Assembly: GCA_965247065.1 (NCBI GenBank)
Contig: CBDFGN010000006.1
Coordinates: 310,001 to 374,000, forward strand
Source of the DNA: CBDFGN01 sp965247065
GTDB lineage: Bacteria > Bacteroidota > Bacteroidia > Cytophagales > Cyclobacteriaceae
Direction: 5' to 3'
DNA length: 64,000 bases
Shown here piece after piece: positions 44,916 through 53,093 of this stretch; the stretch's first letter is position 1; each line of letters opens with the position of its first letter. Below the pieces are notes generated by a model, which saw only the letters and a list, made by a program, of their open reading frames with translations, searched no databases and had not been told where the DNA came from. The position numbers and the translations under genes are program-made.

Positions 44916-47216
44916 CTAAAACGAGTATTTGATTCTCAAAATGAGGTTTCTTCCGGGCTCGTCGGCAAAGTAACGGAACCTATTGAGATAATCCCGGTAC
45001 GTTGTGTTTGCCAGATTCTTGATCTCGAAAAGGATCCGAATCGTTCCGGCACCAACTGGGGTCTCGGTCCCTGCCTCCAATTGTAAAAGGTTGTAGGCTG
45101 GGGGAGGTGGTGCAAAGTCACTTTCTGCGGGCACCCGGCTTTGCTCGGCGACAAAACTATGACCCAATGACAAGAAGTTGTTTCCAAATTTTCCAATGGT
45201 CGGGATCCGGTATGAAACGGAATTTCGTAACCTGTCAGCTGGAATGAGGACCAAAGGTTCTTCCAGATTCTTGTTTTGGGCCCTCACCAAAGACCCTTTC
45301 AATCGCCACTCCAAGTTGGGTATCAACTGCCATTCGAACCCAACATCAATTCCCTTGAACGAGGCATCGACCTGTTTATACTCAAAGAGCGGAAACGCTC
45401 CTCTAATGGTCAGAACGGTCTCCGGAGCTTGGGGTTCCAGGTATATAAAGTCGGTAATGATATTATTATACAGCGATAGATTGGCCGTAAACTGAGAGGC
45501 ACTATAAGAAAGATCGGCCGTTTGATTAAAAGCCTTTTCCGGCACTAGCTCGGGATCGCCTACCTCGTAAGATGCAACGCCCTGGTGCACCCCGTTACTG
45601 AACAATTCATTTACATTCGGAGCTCTCCATGCGGATGCCAGGTTTAATTTACCTTCCAGCTTAGGCGTGATTTTGTACGATCCTCCTAGCACCCCGGAAA
45701 AGTTGTTGTAACTGAACTCGTCGTTGACAATAACCCCGTTTTGGCTCCTAAAGGTTTCCATCCTATGATGGTCGTAACGCACTCCTGATTCAACCTCATA
45801 ACGCGGTTTTATGAAGTGTTCAATCAGGTAAAGACCTCCTCGAAATAGCCTGAAGTTTGGTATCAGTTGACGACCTTCGAAGACATTGGACTGGGTAAGT
45901 GCATCAATCCCGAAATTCCCGGTGAAAGATTCAGACAAGCGATGTTCAAGATGCAGATCCATCGAATGGGTTTTGAGAAGGAGATCCAATTGTGCGGTGC
46001 TTGTCTGAGTTATGCTGCTACGGACACGATCAAATTCCTGACGATGATTCAATTGGTACCCGTAGGTAAGATGAACCCTTAGCTGCTCTTTGAGTTTTAA
46101 GAAACTCGAGAATCTGAGCAAATTATGGCTGACGTCCTGAAAGGGCCGATTGATCGCGTAGCTGAACTGGTAATGATCAGCCATCGGCGGGTTTTGGGAT
46201 TCTAAGGCATCCGCCAGGTCGGTTGGATTCCCTACATGAGACGCGCTCAAAATACCCAGTTTGGTATCAAATCGGCTGAAGTACAGGTCCATCCCAATTT
46301 TTTCCCTGACATAACCGAGGTTCCCGGAGAAATTAAGCTCACCAACCCCAGTGTTGTCCAGGTAATAATTCGGTGCCTTCAAATTCCCAGCTCGCTTCAA
46401 AGTTCCCTGCGCTCTCCAGGAAAAGCCCGGCATGGTCCGATGGCCCCCTTCTAAGAGCGCCGAGGCTACCCCTGATCTTCCGTTGGACATGCCAATAAGA
46501 TTTACTTCACCAGCAAGTTTTGGCGCCGTAGGGAGCTCGGGAGGTTCTACCAGTACTACCCCCCCAATCGCGTCAGAACCATATTGGACCCCAGAGGCCC
46601 CTTTTATGACAGTGAGCTTCTGGGCGATAAACGGATCTATTTCGGGTGCATGTTCCGCACCCCATTGATGGCCCTCTTGTCTAATTCCGTGATTTAAGAT
46701 GAGCACCCGGTTGCTGTGCACTCCGTGGATCACGGGTTTGGCTATAGTGGCGCCGGTTTGCAGCATGTTCACACCGTTCAGTGCAGTAAGATTAGCGCCG
46801 AGCGTTTCTCCTTTTCTTTTATCCAATTCTAGACCTTCCAAGGTTTGGACCGGTTGAGAGCTCAGGATTTCTTCCCGGTGGCCATGGATCTCGATCGCTT
46901 CCAAGGTGCCAGCCAATTCCAGCACGAAATTCAAATCCAGGTCTTTGACCAAATCGAGAGACTGGGTTATTTCCGAAAACCCAAGTCGATGGACCACGAT
47001 AGTGTAGGAGCCCGAGGGAACCGCATTGAACTCGAAATAGCCACTACTATCGGTTGTTTTGACCTGATTCAGATCGACTAGATTCACTAACACATCCTCC
47101 AATGGCTGGTCGTCCCGGGAGCGTACTTGTCCGTTGATACTCCAGGTATCCTGTTGACAGTAGCTTTTAGCGTATACGCAAATAACGAGTACTATGGAAT
47201 GCCCCAAGCACCGCAT
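44916..47216 (-). CDS. TonB-dependent receptor, probably metal-related
   Basis: 766 residues. Signal peptide to about residue 21, a carboxypeptidase-regulatory-like domain (SINGQVRSRDDQPLEDVLVN, about 25-105), plug domain with GVHSNRVLILNHGIRQEGHQ, WGAEHAPEIDPFIAQKLTVI and SDAIGGVVLVEPPELP, then a 22-strand-type barrel ending ILRIKYSF. The plug segment with several His and Glu resembles zinc-type receptors (ZnuD-like). A Cys/His-rich small exported protein precedes it and two lipoproteins follow. Metal specificity is inference. Confidence 0.85.
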   Translation of the reverse strand: MRCLGHSIVLVICVYAKSYCQQDTWSINGQVRSRDDQPLEDVLVNLVDLNQVKTTDSSGYFEFNAVPSGSYTIVVHRLGFSEITQSLDLVKDLDLNFVLELAGTLEAIEIHGHREEILSSQPVQTLEGLELDKRKGETLGANLTALNGVNMLQTGATIAKPVIHGVHSNRVLILNHGIRQEGHQWGAEHAPEIDPFIAQKLTVIKGASGVQYGSDAIGGVVLVEPPELPTAPKLAGEVNLIGMSNGRSGVASALLEGGHRTMPGFSWRAQGTLKRAGNLKAPNYYLDNTGVGELNFSGNLGYVREKIGMDLYFSRFDTKLGILSASHVGNPTDLADALESQNPPMADHYQFSYAINRPFQDVSHNLLRFSSFLKLKEQLRVHLTYGYQLNHRQEFDRVRSSITQTSTAQLDLLLKTHSMDLHLEHRLSESFTGNFGIDALTQSNVFEGRQLIPNFRLFRGGLYLIEHFIKPRYEVESGVRYDHHRMETFRSQNGVIVNDEFSYNNFSGVLGGSYKITPKLEGKLNLASAWRAPNVNELFSNGVHQGVASYEVGDPELVPEKAFNQTADLSYSASQFTANLSLYNNIITDFIYLEPQAPETVLTIRGAFPLFEYKQVDASFKGIDVGFEWQLIPNLEWRLKGSLVRAQNKNLEEPLVLIPADRLRNSVSYRIPTIGKFGNNFLSLGHSFVAEQSRVPAESDFAPPPPAYNLLQLEAGTETPVGAGTIRILFEIKNLANTTYRDYLNRFRYFADEPGRNLILRIKYSF

Positions 47217-47273
47217 GATTGATGATCAATGCGTAACGACGCATCAACCGTTTATTGGAAGGAAAAAAAATGG

Positions 47274-47630
47274 TTAACAGAAGGTCCTTGATGAATGGGC
47301 CGGAGGTCCTCTGGGGTCCTGGAGGAGGAAACCGGGTGCATGGCTAGCAAGGAGCCTTCCAATCTGATGGCTTCTTAGTGCCGGATGAAATAGGAAAAGC
47401 TCGTGATCACTAAGCGCTTGGATCTTGGAGAAGAATAGTCCGCAAAGATCGCACGTTTTCAGGCACTCAGAGCTATGCAGTTGATCGCCAGCTTGATGGC
47501 TGGGATCGGTAGAATGACATTCGGTGAGTGCCGGTTGATGATCATGGAGAAAAAGGAAAGCCAGCTGATTGGTTGTCAACGTTGCAGCTACCAGCAATGA
47601 AAAAATAATATATCGGCGTCCTTTTCTCAT
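47274..47630 (-). CDS. Small Cys/His-rich exported protein upstream of the TonB receptor
   Basis: About 118 residues from ATG 47630 (MRKGRRYIIFSLLVAATLTT); a longer frame begins at 47720 but adds a stretch without signal character. After the hydrophobic N-terminus come LHDHQPALTECHSTDPSHQA, HSSECLKTCDLCGLFF and SDHELFLFHPALRSHQ: eight or so His and four Cys in under 70 residues. Likely metal-binding, periplasmic. 57 bp separates it from the receptor, so it probably leads that operon. Family not recognised with certainty (DUF2946-like in pattern). Confidence 0.65.
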   Translation of the reverse strand: MRKGRRYIIFSLLVAATLTTNQLAFLFLHDHQPALTECHSTDPSHQAGDQLHSSECLKTCDLCGLFFSKIQALSDHELFLFHPALRSHQIGRLLASHAPGFLLQDPRGPPAHSSRTFC

Positions 47631-47753
47631 GGAGTGTAAAGGTAGCGGTTTTTGGCCAGAGTCCCTTAGGGCGCATGATTCAGGGTTCCAAGTCTCAGGT
47701 CCGCAAGCTTCATCAATCACATTTTGGAGTCAGAGATCAAAAGGATGCAAACC

Positions 47754-47768
47754 TTCCAACCTTCAAAC
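47754..47768. repeat. Dispersed intergenic 15-mer (copy 2)
   Basis: TTCCAACCTTCAAAC, identical to 30585-30599, directly beyond the murB stop. Confidence 0.6.
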
Positions 47769-47770
47769 CA

Positions 47771-48793
47771 TCAAATCACATTCACCTCTGGCTCAAGGTT
47801 AATTCCAAATGTATCAGCGACAGAGGATTGAATTTTCCGGGCTAAATTCTTGATCTCCAGTCCGGTGCCCGACCCGTAGTTGACTAAGACCAGTGGTTGT
47901 TTTTCATGAACTCCAACCTGACCCTGCCGTTTACCTTTCCATCCGCATTGATCGATTAGCCAGGCGGCTGGGATCTTGACCAAATCCCGGGTGACCTGGT
48001 ATGAGGGCAATGATTTGAATTCAGCCTGCAAACCCTCAAAGTCCACGCTGTCGATAATTGGATTCTTGAAAAAGCTGCCGGCATTACCTATTTGCTCAGG
48101 GTCAGGAAGCTTCTGACGGCGAATGGCAATTACGGCATCGCTAACAGCTTTGACATCCAAAAATGTTAAATTCATCTCTTCCAGTTTCTCTCTAACGCCT
48201 GCATACTCGACATTCAGAATCGGATTCTTACTTAACTTCAGGGTCACCGAGTTGATCAGATATTTGTCCTTGAATCGAGTCTTGAAAACACTGGTTCTGT
48301 ATCCGAATTCACATGAATCCCAGTCGAATCTCCTTAGTTCGGAACTGGCAAGCTCTATGGCAGTCAGCTCCTGGAATACTTCTTTAATCTCAACTCCGTA
48401 GGCCCCGATATTTTGCATCGGTGCTGCGCCAACCGTACCCGGAATTAGGGAAAGATTTTCAACTCCACCTAGCCCCTGATTGACCGCTTGCACAACAAAA
48501 TCATGCCAGTTTTCACCGGCTCCGATTTCTATTAATTGATGATCGGGGTTATCATTCAGAACGGTAATGCCGCGAAATTGATTTCTTAATATGATCCCAG
48601 GGAAGTCCTGAGTGAATAGAACATTACTTCCTCCTCCAAGGATCAACTGCGGATTGGTTTGATATAATTTTGATGTTCTTATCTCCTGGAAGTCATCCAG
48701 TGAACCGATATCAGCCAGGAATCTGGCTTTGACATCCAAGCCAAAGCTGTTGGAAGATTTTAGAGAAACGTGTTCAAGTAAGTTCAAAGTCAA
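47771..48793 (-). CDS. murB: UDP-N-acetylmuramate dehydrogenase
   Basis: 340 residues. FAD-binding LILGGGSNVLF near 50, IGAGENWHDFVVQAVNQGLG, GVENLSLIPGTVGAAPMQNI, GAYGVEIKEVF, FGYRTSVFK, then NAGSFFKNP with the catalytic Ser and C-terminal LIDQCGWKG. Type I enzyme. It reduces UDP-GlcNAc-enolpyruvate to UDP-MurNAc for peptidoglycan. Last gene of the operon K+ channel, amidohydrolase, Gfo/Idh, murB. Confidence 0.95.
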   Translation of the reverse strand: MTLNLLEHVSLKSSNSFGLDVKARFLADIGSLDDFQEIRTSKLYQTNPQLILGGGSNVLFTQDFPGIILRNQFRGITVLNDNPDHQLIEIGAGENWHDFVVQAVNQGLGGVENLSLIPGTVGAAPMQNIGAYGVEIKEVFQELTAIELASSELRRFDWDSCEFGYRTSVFKTRFKDKYLINSVTLKLSKNPILNVEYAGVREKLEEMNLTFLDVKAVSDAVIAIRRQKLPDPEQIGNAGSFFKNPIIDSVDFEGLQAEFKSLPSYQVTRDLVKIPAAWLIDQCGWKGKRQGQVGVHEKQPLVLVNYGSGTGLEIKNLARKIQSSVADTFGINLEPEVNVI

Positions 48794-48819
48794 AATTTCC
48801 GGTGGTGACTATGTAAGCG

Positions 48820-49804
48820 CTATTCATCGGGATACCTCAACCCCCACTGTCCCCTAATTTTATCGAGACAACCCATAATCCGAACCGTTTCATCCAGGGG
48901 CATCAACTCGCTTTCCTTTCGGCCCAGCTTCAGACACTCCATGACCTCTGCGGCTTCATATTCCATTCCGTTGGCTTCATGGTTCGACTCGTAATGCTCC
49001 TCAGTAGTCCTGGTAGTCTTCGTAATCCTCTCAGCCTTCCAGAAATCGGGTAATGTAATGAAACCATCAGTTCCAAAGATCTGCGCCTGAGAATTCGTTT
49101 CGATCAAGGTGCCCGATGACAACACTGCCATGGCACCGGATCGATATCTGAACATATAGGCAGATCCCTCATCAACACCGGTGGGACCCAGGGCAGCCAT
49201 TGAGACAACCTCTTCGGGATCTTCGTCCATTACGTGAAACGCAAAGGATATCGGATAAATACCCAAGTCCAGCAGAGCGCTGCCAGCCAGATTTGGATTA
49301 AAAAGGCGATGTTCAGAGCCGAATGGTCTTCGAATTCCGAGGTCTGCCCTTATTTGTCTAACTTCTCCGATTACTCCTTCCTCCAACCAGACTTTTAGTT
49401 TCTGAATAACGGGTAGATAACGGGTCCACATGGCTTCCATTAGAAACAGATCTTTTTGAACGGGCCAGGTGAATAACCTCCCTCGCCTGCCGGGCGTTAA
49501 CGGTGAACGGCTTTTCACAAAGCACTGGTTTGCCCGCCTGAAGGCATAAGGTCGAATGCTCTTTATGGAAATTATGAGGGGTGGACACATAAACGACATC
49601 CACCATTGGATCAGCTAGCATTTCCTGGTAGCTGCCGTAACTGGATTTAATATTGAATTCCCGTCCAAAATCCTGGGCCTTTTTCAATGACCGGGAACCA
49701 GCGGCAACTATTTCGGCATCATCCAGGCTGCTGAGCGCCTTGCAGAATTTTGTGGCGATATTACCACATCCGAGGATTCCCCATCTTATTTTCTTGGCTG
49801 TCAT
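48820..49804 (-). pseudogene. Gfo/Idh/MocA-family oxidoreductase, frameshifted
   Basis: N-terminal NAD(P)-binding half in the frame from 49804 (IRWGILGCGNIATKFCKAL, YVSTPHNFHKEH, GKPVLCEKPFTVNARQAREV); the C-terminal half in another frame ends at 48820 (FLMEAMWTRYLPVIQKL, LLDLGIYPISFAFHVM, FGTDGFITLPDFW, GRKESELMPLDE). The break is at the T5 run 49453-49457 (A5 on the coding strand): with four bases the text reads ...HLARSKDLFLMEAMW in one frame of about 327 residues, the normal length. Overlaps the amidohydrolase end by 4 bp. A one-base homopolymer change explains the whole defect, so it may be a sequencing error. Substrate unknown. Confidence 0.85.
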
Positions 49805-51507
49805 GGACCTCCCCGTCGCTGATAGAGTATTTTCCCTCCGATAATGGTGTAGTCAATCTGGGCGTCTAAAATCTCATCCTCGTGTACTTTCATGATGTCC
49901 AAAGAAAATATTGTAAAGTCGGCTACCTTGCCGGTTTGAATCGATCCCTTTATAGCTTCCTCTTTGGCACCATATGCGGGTCCAATTGTATAAGACTCCA
50001 AAGCCTGTTGCCTTGACATCTTTTGACTTGGCTCGTAACCGCCTATCGGAATCTTGTCCAGGGTCTTGCGGGAAACAGATGAGTAAAAACATTCAATGGG
50101 GTTTAAGGGTTCAACTGGGGCATCGGTACCATTTATGATTTTGGCGCCGCTTGCAATCAGGGATTTCCAAGCATACGCCCCGTTCGCAATTCTTTGAGAG
50201 TCCAATCGTTGGATAGCCCATGGACGGTCGGAAGACATGTGAATAGCCTGCATTGAGGCAATAACTCTCAACTCAGCGAATCGCGGGATATCATCGGGAT
50301 GGAGATGCTGAGCATGTTCTATTCGAAAACGATGGCGTGTCGCCGCGTCGTGATTACTACGGAAAGCTCTTTCATATTGGTTTAACACTTCCCGATTTGC
50401 CCGATCTCCTATAGCATGAGTGCAAACCTGAAACCCGGTCTCCAGGGATTTGGAGGCTATTTCATAAATTTCATTCAATTCCATGATTTGGTTACCATAA
50501 TGGCCTTCAAGGTCACCGTAGGGCTCAAGTAACCAGGCTCCCCTGGAGCCCAGGGCACCATCGGCATACAACTTAATCGCTCCAATGCTCAGATGTTGGT
50601 TGCCCAACCCTATTTTTGGACCCTTGTTATACCATTTTTGCAAAAGGTCCTTATCACTACCATTCAACATTACCCAAAGGCGTATTTTTAACTTCCCTTC
50701 CTCTAAGAAAGCCTGATAAAGGTCAATATCTTTTTGGCCCGATCCCGCGTCCTGGAAGCTTGTTATCCCATTGGACAAGCAATGATCAATTGCAAGTTCG
50801 AGAGCCTTGACTCTTTTTTCGGTTGAATTGTCAGGAATTCTGGTCGAAATGAGGGCCTGCGCAGATTCTGTAAAAATCCCTGTTGGAAGCCCGTTTTCAT
50901 CCTTAATAATTGCTCCTTCTCCATCCCCTGAGATTTGCGATTGCGCTGTAACGTGGGCTAATTCCATCGCTTTGGCATTACCAATACCTGCGTGGCCGCT
51001 GGCATGCTTGAGAAATACGGGGTTTTCAGGGCTTACTTGACTAAGTCGATTGTGGATCGGAAACCCTCTAACCGTCGACTCGGGCAGGTCGGTCCATTTG
51101 TCTTGATGCCACCCTCGTCCAATAATCCATTGGCCTTGCTCACTTGCCCCAACGGCATCTTTAACCATGTCGATGATCTCCTGATACGATTTCGTGCTAC
51201 TCAAGTCAAGATTAAGCCTCGAGATTCCGATACCCATAAGATGAGCATGAGCATCAATAAAACCTGGTGTCATGGTTCTGCCGTTTAGATCCAGGATTTC
51301 GGTGCGCTCATCTATCAAACTTCCGACCTGCTGGTCTGATCCCGCCGCCACAATGATTCCTGATCTTACCGCCACTGCCTCAACCAGCGGTTGGTCAGGG
51401 TCGACGGTATAAATATTACCATTCCGGATCACCAAATCAATTTGATCACCCTCATTACAGGATCCAAGGATGCCTAGCATCAACATGATCGCATTACAAT
51501 ATTTCAT
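49801..51507 (-). CDS. Amidohydrolase (YtcJ-like) lipoprotein
   Basis: 568 residues. Lipobox LGILGSC, then the amidohydrolase-3 fold: ADGALGSRGAW, DAHAHLMGIG (metal-binding HxH), VCTHAIGDRANREVLNQYER, FRIEHAQHLHPDDIPR, INGTDAPVEPLNPIECFYSS. A metal-dependent hydrolase anchored in an envelope membrane; the substrate is not evident from sequence. Start 9 bp after the channel gene stop, end overlaps the oxidoreductase start by 4 bp. Confidence 0.88.
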   Translation of the reverse strand: MKYCNAIMLMLGILGSCNEGDQIDLVIRNGNIYTVDPDQPLVEAVAVRSGIIVAAGSDQQVGSLIDERTEILDLNGRTMTPGFIDAHAHLMGIGISRLNLDLSSTKSYQEIIDMVKDAVGASEQGQWIIGRGWHQDKWTDLPESTVRGFPIHNRLSQVSPENPVFLKHASGHAGIGNAKAMELAHVTAQSQISGDGEGAIIKDENGLPTGIFTESAQALISTRIPDNSTEKRVKALELAIDHCLSNGITSFQDAGSGQKDIDLYQAFLEEGKLKIRLWVMLNGSDKDLLQKWYNKGPKIGLGNQHLSIGAIKLYADGALGSRGAWLLEPYGDLEGHYGNQIMELNEIYEIASKSLETGFQVCTHAIGDRANREVLNQYERAFRSNHDAATRHRFRIEHAQHLHPDDIPRFAELRVIASMQAIHMSSDRPWAIQRLDSQRIANGAYAWKSLIASGAKIINGTDAPVEPLNPIECFYSSVSRKTLDKIPIGGYEPSQKMSRQQALESYTIGPAYGAKEEAIKGSIQTGKVADFTIFSLDIMKVHEDEILDAQIDYTIIGGKILYQRRGGP

Positions 51508-51516
51508 TATTCACAT

Positions 51517-52350
51517 CTAGCCAGACAACTCGGTGCCGCAGCGTTTACAGAAAATAGCATCCCGGTCATGTTTTTCACTTAAACAGTGCGGACAATGCTT
51601 GTGGGACTGAGCTCTGCCTGCTTGTTTCACCATTTCCGAGGTTATTATGCCGGTAGGAACCGCAATGATAGCATAGCCTATGATCATGATTACCGAGGCT
51701 ATGGTTCTTCCCAGAAAGGTTGCAGGCGCGATGTCACCATATCCAACGGTGGTTAGGGTAACAATTGCCCAATAAATGCTCTGGGGAATGCTGGTGAAGC
51801 CAGACTCGGAAGGCTCAATCATATACATCAGGGTGCCCATTATGGTGACCACAGTCAGAATTGCCCCCAGAAAAACGGCAATTTTGTGGCGAGCAGAGCT
51901 TAGCGATTTGACTAAGACTTCTCCTTCCCCTAAGAATCGCCCCAGTTTCAGGATACGAAAAACCCTAAGCAGTCTGATAGCTCGAATAACCACCAGGTAT
52001 TGAGTATCGGCAAAAACCAGTGTTAGGTAGGTGGGTATCACAGCCAAAAAGTCGATTATCCCATAAAAGCTGAAAACGTACTTCAACGGACGTCGGGCTG
52101 AAACGATTCGGGCAAGGTACTCAAAGGAGAACAGGATCGTAAAAATCCATTCGACAACGTCCAGAGGGAAGCTGTACTCTTGGTCTATCTCCTCAACGCT
52201 CTCCAACATTACCGTGACTATACTGATCACTATTACATATAGTAGTGCAATGTCGAACGCCCGACCCAGCCAGGTTTCGGTCCCAAAGATCACTCGATGG
52301 ACCTTATCCTGCCAGGGTTTGGCCTCATTATGATTTTTGTTCCTTCCCAT
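51517..52350 (-). CDS. Voltage-gated-type K+ channel with C-terminal zinc ribbon
   Basis: 277 residues. Six transmembrane segments; S4-like IRAIRLLRVFRILKLGRFLG, pore with selectivity filter TLTTVGYGD, then S6. The short cytoplasmic tail ends in a zinc ribbon, HCPHCLSEKHDRDAIFCKRC, with two CxxC pairs. The ribbon is not part of the usual Kv/KvAP design. First gene of the operon to murB. Its divergent neighbour is DUF3124, with a perfect palindrome between them. Confidence 0.9.
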   Translation of the reverse strand: MGRNKNHNEAKPWQDKVHRVIFGTETWLGRAFDIALLYVIVISIVTVMLESVEEIDQEYSFPLDVVEWIFTILFSFEYLARIVSARRPLKYVFSFYGIIDFLAVIPTYLTLVFADTQYLVVIRAIRLLRVFRILKLGRFLGEGEVLVKSLSSARHKIAVFLGAILTVVTIMGTLMYMIEPSESGFTSIPQSIYWAIVTLTTVGYGDIAPATFLGRTIASVIMIIGYAIIAVPTGIITSEMVKQAGRAQSHKHCPHCLSEKHDRDAIFCKRCGTELSG

Positions 52351-52386
52351 AAGAATGATTGGTAAGTGGCCGTAATTTAGTTATTT

Positions 52387-52410
52387 TGCCCCAATTGATA
52401 AATTGGGGCA
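52387..52410. promoter_or_regulatory. Perfect 10-bp inverted repeat in the divergent channel/DUF3124 promoter region
   Basis: TGCCCCAATT and AATTGGGGCA separated by GATA, midway between divergent starts at 52350 and 52439. No T-run on either side, so not a terminator. Best explained as an operator for both genes or a hairpin in the DUF3124 5' leader. An alternative TTG start for DUF3124 at 52403 lies inside it and is rejected. Confidence 0.5.
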
Positions 52411-52438
52411 GTATCCCTCATATGCAAACGCTTTTGAT

Positions 52439-53047
52439 ATGATTAGGCCTCTCAATGTCATACAGTTTTCAATTCAAAGTCTTCTGTTGGTGCTTTTGTT
52501 GAGCCTATTCTCTTGTACTGCCCCAGTTCCGCAGGCAGAACCTGATGCTTCGATCAATTCAACCGTCCAATCTGCTTCTCCTAGTTTTGGGCTTGAGGAA
52601 GAGGGCGTGGAAAAATCTCTTGGTCAACTGGTTTATGCCCCGGTGTACTCTAGCCTCCGGTACGGAAGCCAGCAGCAAGAATACAATCTTTCAGCCACCC
52701 TGAGCATCCGCAACACAAGCCTTAGGAGCCCAATTACCGTTACTAAGCTTTTTTACTTCGACAGCAAAGGTAATTTGATTAGGAACTACTCCTCGGAGGC
52801 AATTACCTTAAGTCCGTTGGAATCGGTGGACTACTTTGTAGAGCAGATTGATAAGTCAGGTGGGACTGGAGCTAACTTCATCGTTGAGTGGGTTGCAGAA
52901 GTCGCGGTCAATGAACCTCTTGTGGAAGTTGTGATGGTTGGGGTAGCCGGCACCCAGGGAATCTCGTTTACCAGCCGGGGCAAGACCATCGGAGTCCATT
53001 ACGAAGACAACCCAACAAATCCTGTGGTTGACTCTGCCTCAGATTAG
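52439..53047 (+). CDS. DUF3124 lipoprotein
   Basis: 202 residues from ATG 52439 (the frame extends to a TTG at 52403 inside the palindrome). Signal and lipobox LLSLFSC. Mature part has the DUF3124 pattern: LVYAPVYSSLRYG, YNLSATLSIRNTSLRSPITV, TKLFYFDSKGNLIRNY, LSPLESVDYFVEQIDKSGGT, GANFIVEWVAE. Envelope lipoprotein of unknown role, a single gene divergent from the K+ channel. Confidence 0.8.
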   Translation: MIRPLNVIQFSIQSLLLVLLLSLFSCTAPVPQAEPDASINSTVQSASPSFGLEEEGVEKSLGQLVYAPVYSSLRYGSQQQEYNLSATLSIRNTSLRSPITVTKLFYFDSKGNLIRNYSSEAITLSPLESVDYFVEQIDKSGGTGANFIVEWVAEVAVNEPLVEVVMVGVAGTQGISFTSRGKTIGVHYEDNPTNPVVDSASD

Positions 53048-53093
53048 GGTCCGGGGCAGAATTTTCGGAATCACCGAGGTGGTAACTAGTTGC

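Noticed and set aside
52387..52410. Intrinsic terminator
   Set aside because: Perfect stem but no T-run on either strand and placed between divergent starts.
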